Source of the DNA: DASVBE01 sp963770375
GTDB taxonomy: Bacteria > Actinomycetota > Actinomycetes > Streptosporangiales > Streptosporangiaceae
Direction of reading: 5' to 3'
Assembly: GCA_963770375.1 (NCBI GenBank)
Contig: CAVYPM010000018.1
Coordinates: 1 to 64,000, forward strand
Length of the DNA: 64,000 nucleotides
Of this stretch, positions 61,080 through 64,000 are shown piece by piece. A program made the translations under genes and the position numbers. Each line of letters opens with the position of its first letter. Positions within the stretch are counted from its first letter, which is position 1. Below the pieces are notes generated by a model. It saw nothing but the letters and a program-made list of their open reading frames with translations. It was not told the origin of the DNA and searched no databases.

Positions 61080-61865
61080 GTGCCTGAGGGTGACGTGGTC
61101 TGGCGGGTCGCCCGGCAGCTCGATCTGGCGCTTGCGGGCCGGGTGCTGACCCGCACGGACTTTCGCGTGCCGCGGTTCGCCGCGGCGGACCTGACCGGGC
61201 AGACGGTGACCGCGGTGCGGTCGCGGGGGAAGCACCTGCTGGTGCGGACCGGCGCCGGGCAGAGCATCCATTCGCACCTGAAGATGGACGGGTCGTGGCG
61301 CATCCGGCCGGCCGGGAAGCCGCCGCCGCGGGATTACCGTGTCCGGCTGGTCCTGGCCAATCCGCAGTGGCAGGCGGTCGGGTCGCTGCTGTCGCTGGTC
61401 GAGGTGCTGCCGACCAGTGACGAGGGCCGGCTGACCGGGCACCTGGGGCCGGATCTTCTCGGCCCGGACTGGGACGCCGATGAGGCCGTGCGGCGGCTGC
61501 GGCAGAACCCGGACAGGCCAGCCGGCGAGGCGCTGCTCGACCAGCGCAACCTGGCCGGCATCGGCAACGTGTACAAGTCCGAACTGCTGTTCCTCCGCGG
61601 GGTCAGCCCCTGGCGGCCGATCGGCGAGGTCGCCCACCTGGACGCGATGGCCTCGCTGGCCCAGCGGCTGCTGGAAGCGAACAAGAACCGCAGCGGCCAC
61701 ATCACCACGGGCAACCTGCGGCGGGGGCAGCAGCACTGGGTCTACGGCCGCACCGGCCAGCCGTGCCGGCGCTGCGGCACGCCCATCCTGTTCCACGATC
61801 CGGGCGTGTCCGGCGGCGCGCCCAAGGACCGCATCACCTTCTGGTGCCCGTCTTGCCAGCGGTGA
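61080..61865 (+). CDS. nei: Fpg/Nei-family DNA glycosylase
   Basis: 261 residues. After Met removal the catalytic N-terminal proline and glutamate (PEGDVVWRVARQL) are present, as in mycobacterial Nei2. Helix-two-turn-helix LLDQRNLAGIGNVYKSELLF and a C-terminal zinc finger, CRRCGTPI with WCPSCQR. It removes oxidised pyrimidines and cuts the strand. GTG 61080. The upstream 68 bases contain the palindrome ATAAATTTAT (61019-61028), an unusually A/T-rich patch for this genome and a likely promoter. Confidence 0.92.
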   Translation: MPEGDVVWRVARQLDLALAGRVLTRTDFRVPRFAAADLTGQTVTAVRSRGKHLLVRTGAGQSIHSHLKMDGSWRIRPAGKPPPRDYRVRLVLANPQWQAVGSLLSLVEVLPTSDEGRLTGHLGPDLLGPDWDADEAVRRLRQNPDRPAGEALLDQRNLAGIGNVYKSELLFLRGVSPWRPIGEVAHLDAMASLAQRLLEANKNRSGHITTGNLRRGQQHWVYGRTGQPCRRCGTPILFHDPGVSGGAPKDRITFWCPSCQR

Positions 61866-62009
61866 GGACTGCCTGAGGCTGACCCAAGATCAGCCCTGAG
61901 TGTGATCAGGTCTAGCCCGGCGGCCGATGCCGGCCGGCCCTGCCGCGCACCAAGATGGCCTGACTGGCCCGGCGACCAACGCCGCGGCCGCAGGAAAGGA
62001 CGACGTTCA

Positions 62010-62963
62010 ATGATCGAGGCAAGGGGCCTCACGAAGCGTTACGGGAGCACGCTGGCGGTGGACCAGCTCTCGTTCAGCGTCGAACCCGGCCGGGTTACCG
62101 GTTTCCTCGGGCCCAACGGCGCGGGCAAGACCACCACGATGCGGATGATCCTCGGGCTTGACCGGCCGACCGCCGGCACGGTGACCGTGGCGGGCAAGCC
62201 GTTCTCCCGTGCCGATCACCCGATGCGGGAGGTGGGTGCGCTGCTCGACGCGCGGGCCGTGCACGGCGGCCGGAGCGCGTACAACCATCTGCTCTGCCTG
62301 GCCCAGACCAACGACCTGCCCGCCCGCCGGGTGGGCGAGGTGCTCGAGCTGACCGGGCTGAGCGAGGTGGCGAAGAAGCGGACCAAGGGGTTCTCGCTGG
62401 GCATGGGCCAGCGGCTCGGCATCGCCGCGGCGCTGCTCGGCGACCCGCGCGTGCTGATGTTCGACGAGCCGGTCAACGGGCTCGACCCCGAGGGCATCCT
62501 GTGGATCCGCAACCTGATGAAGGCGCTGGCCGCGGAGGGCCGCACGATCTTCGTGTCCAGCCACCTGATGTCGGAGATGGAGAACACCGCCGATCACCTC
62601 ATCGTGATCGGCCGGGGCCGCCTGATCTCGGACTGCACGGTGGCGGAGTTCATCGAGCAGAACTCCCGCCAGACGGTCCGGGTGCGCACCCCCGACCAGG
62701 GCCCGCTGAGCGCGGTCCTGGCCGCGGGCGGCGCCTCGGTGCGCGACGAGGGCGACGGGTCGCTGCTGGTCACCGGCCTGACCCCGGCCCGGGTCGGGGA
62801 CCTGGCGTTCGAGCACTCGATCCGGCTGCACGAGCTGGCGCCGGCCCGGGCGTCGCTGGAAGAGGCGTTCATGGAGCTGACCGCCGGCGCGGTGGAGTTC
62901 CACGCGGGGGTGCCGGACGGGAATCCCGCCGACGAACCGGTGACCGCCGGAAAGGGGTCTTGA
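62010..62963 (+). CDS. ABC transporter ATP-binding protein
   Basis: 317 residues. Walker A FLGPNGAGKTTTMRM, signature FSLGMGQRLGIAAALL (a variant), Walker B VLMFDEPVNGLDPEG and FVSSHLMSEMENTADHL. ATG 62010 with AGGAAAGGA upstream; the in-frame ATG upstream at 61902 is less likely. The C-terminal about 90 residues form the usual drug-type extension. It is cotranscribed with the permease (three bases apart). Related pairs export antibiotics or lipids; the substrate is unknown. Confidence 0.9.
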   Translation: MIEARGLTKRYGSTLAVDQLSFSVEPGRVTGFLGPNGAGKTTTMRMILGLDRPTAGTVTVAGKPFSRADHPMREVGALLDARAVHGGRSAYNHLLCLAQTNDLPARRVGEVLELTGLSEVAKKRTKGFSLGMGQRLGIAAALLGDPRVLMFDEPVNGLDPEGILWIRNLMKALAAEGRTIFVSSHLMSEMENTADHLIVIGRGRLISDCTVAEFIEQNSRQTVRVRTPDQGPLSAVLAAGGASVRDEGDGSLLVTGLTPARVGDLAFEHSIRLHELAPARASLEEAFMELTAGAVEFHAGVPDGNPADEPVTAGKGS

Positions 62964-62966
62964 GAT

Positions 62967-63812
62967 ATGAGTACGGTTACTGCCGCGCCGGCCACCGGAA
63001 GCAGGGTGGCGCTGCCCCCGGCGCGGGGCAGGTCCGGGCTGGCCGGCGCGATCCGCTCCGAGCTGACCAAGATCCGGTCGACCCGCTCCACCTACTGGAC
63101 GCTGCTGGCCCTGGTCATCGTGACCGTGGGCCTCGGCGCGCTGGTCAGTTTCGGCGCGGCGCAGCATCCCGGCGACACCGGCCCGGGCTTCGACGCGACC
63201 CAGCGCAGCCTCGGCGGGCTCTACCTCAGCCAGCTGATCATCGTCGTGCTCGGCGCGCTGACCATCACCTCGGAGTACTCCACCGGGATGATCCGGACCT
63301 CGCTGACCGCGCAGCCGCGGCGGGGCACGCTGTTCGCCGCCAAGGCCATCGTGTTCGGCGCGGTGTCGCTGGCCACCGGGCTGGTGGTGTCGTTCCTGTC
63401 GTTCTTCGTGGGCCAGGCGATCATGTCCGGCCATCATTCGCTGGCCGGCTTCCCGCTGAGCGTCTCGCTGGGCGACCCGAACGTCCTGCGCGCGGTCATC
63501 GGCGGGGGCCTGTTCCTGGCCGCGTGCGGGATGCTGTCCTTCGGCCTGGGCATGATGCTCCGGCACACCGCCGGGGCCATCACCGCCGCGATCGGGCTGC
63601 TGTTCGTGCTGTCGGTCCTGGTCAACTTCCTGCCGCAGAGCTGGCAGGACCACATCGACAAGTGGATGCCGGCCATCGCGGGCACCCAGATCTGGGCCAC
63701 CAAGCCGGATCCGTCGTTCCTGGGGCCCTGGACCGGGTTCGCGGTGCTGTGCGGCTACGCCGCGGCCGCGATGATCGCCGGCTGGATCCTGTTCCAGCGG
63801 CGGGACGCGTAG
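62967..63812 (+). CDS. ABC transporter permease
   Basis: 281 residues, ABC-2-type permease. A cytoplasmic N-terminus leading to IRSELTKIRSTRSTYWTLLA, then about six hydrophobic segments (LALVIVTVGLGALVSF, LSQLIIVVLGALTITSEYST, AVSLATGLVVSFLSFFVG-like, FLAACGMLSFGLGMM, AIGLLFVLSVLVNFL and AVLCGYAAAAMIAGWILF). SEYSTGMIRTSL is a common signature. It works with the ATPase just upstream. Confidence 0.88.
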   Translation: MSTVTAAPATGSRVALPPARGRSGLAGAIRSELTKIRSTRSTYWTLLALVIVTVGLGALVSFGAAQHPGDTGPGFDATQRSLGGLYLSQLIIVVLGALTITSEYSTGMIRTSLTAQPRRGTLFAAKAIVFGAVSLATGLVVSFLSFFVGQAIMSGHHSLAGFPLSVSLGDPNVLRAVIGGGLFLAACGMLSFGLGMMLRHTAGAITAAIGLLFVLSVLVNFLPQSWQDHIDKWMPAIAGTQIWATKPDPSFLGPWTGFAVLCGYAAAAMIAGWILFQRRDA

Positions 63813-63836
63813 CCCGGAGCGGCGCCCCCTGGACAG

Positions 63837-63878
63837 CCGGGGCGGGTGGCCTGGTCCCTCCCCGGCCGCCCGCCCCGG
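63837..63878. terminator. Bidirectional hairpin after the ABC permease
   Basis: Arms 63837-63851 and 63864-63878 pair over 15 positions with one G-U, loop 12 bases, between the permease and a converging gene. Confidence 0.75.
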
Positions 63879-63921
63879 TGGCGTATTCAGCCCGGCCCGG
63901 GCCGGCCTGGGCCGGGTCAGG

Positions 63922-64000
63922 TCAGGTCAGGCCCAGCTGGTCCAGGGCCTGGCTCGCCCCGACGGGACGGCCGGCCTGCCAGGCGGCGGCGCAGACCGCG
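63922..64000 (-). CDS. C-terminal end of a converging gene, partial
   Basis: The minus strand is open from the window edge to TGA 63922-63924 and reads AVCAAAWQAGRPVGASQALD, ending QLGLT. Composition is consistent with coding. Twenty-five codons are too few to assign a family. Confidence 0.35.
   Translation of the reverse strand, partial: AVCAAAWQAGRPVGASQALDQLGLT

Overview
The window is chromosomal DNA of a very GC-rich actinobacterium. The signs are a complete four-gene conservon (cvnABCD), a HrdB-type principal sigma factor, the actinobacterial block tlyA-nadK-recN-steA-mctB, a class F sortase, DUF3040/DUF5999/DUF6186 proteins, frequent GTG/TTG starts, and GTGA/ATGA gene overlaps. Nothing fixes the genus; a filamentous or soil lineage related to Streptomyces or Streptosporangiales is a guess. 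No rRNA, tRNA, CRISPR array, transposase or integrase was seen.

1-3.6 kb is compositionally foreign: line 601-660 is about 53% GC, against 88% for line 4261-4320. It holds the end of an XRE regulator and a heavily broken gene joining an ImmA/IrrE zinc-protease domain, a UvrD-type helicase and a RecB/Cas4-like nuclease domain. At about 3.6 kb this stops abruptly inside the helicase gene and inside the CYTH part of a CYTH-CHAD gene, which is followed by an orphan parA.

5.5-10 kb: epoxide hydrolase, DUF3040 protein, an Rv2578c-like radical SAM protein under a LexA-type operator, and a cysteine dioxygenase-rhodanese pair. 10-16 kb: classical menaquinone genes menF, menD, menC and menE. 16-19.6 kb: principal sigma factor, an RHH regulator-glyoxalase operon, and 1.1 kb without a gene. 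19.6-23.7 kb: conservon. 23.7-28.4 kb: AraC regulator, AzlC-AzlD exporter fusion, acetyltransferase, cysteine desulfurase-like enzyme and a DinB-like protein. 28.6-32.5 kb: heterodimeric ABC exporter. 32.6-35.3 kb: small conserved proteins. 35.4-41 kb: uvrA, MBL hydrolase, FAD oxidoreductase, acetyltransferase. 41-45.6 kb (minus strand): long disordered membrane protein, DUF4397 surface protein with an NPNTG-type anchor, class F sortase. 45.9-56.2 kb (minus strand): a near-continuous operon from a small conserved protein through tlyA, nadK, recN, steA, mctB, a WecA/MraY-like enzyme, murJ and a glycosyltransferase, linking DNA repair, NADP supply, cell division and envelope building. 56.4-64 kb: SCP2 protein, AlkB, DUF417 protein, a ZTP riboswitch with glyA, PPOX protein, Nei glycosylase and an ABC transporter.

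Two genome-scale patterns cross these regions. A palindromic dispersed repeat of about 135-145 bp occurs three times, once inside an ABC transporter gene. At least a dozen and a half 1-2 base frame breaks occur in otherwise good genes, core genes such as uvrA and menD included, mostly in G/C runs. That looks more like residual sequence error than gene decay, so broken genes outside the first 3.6 kb should be read as probably functional.
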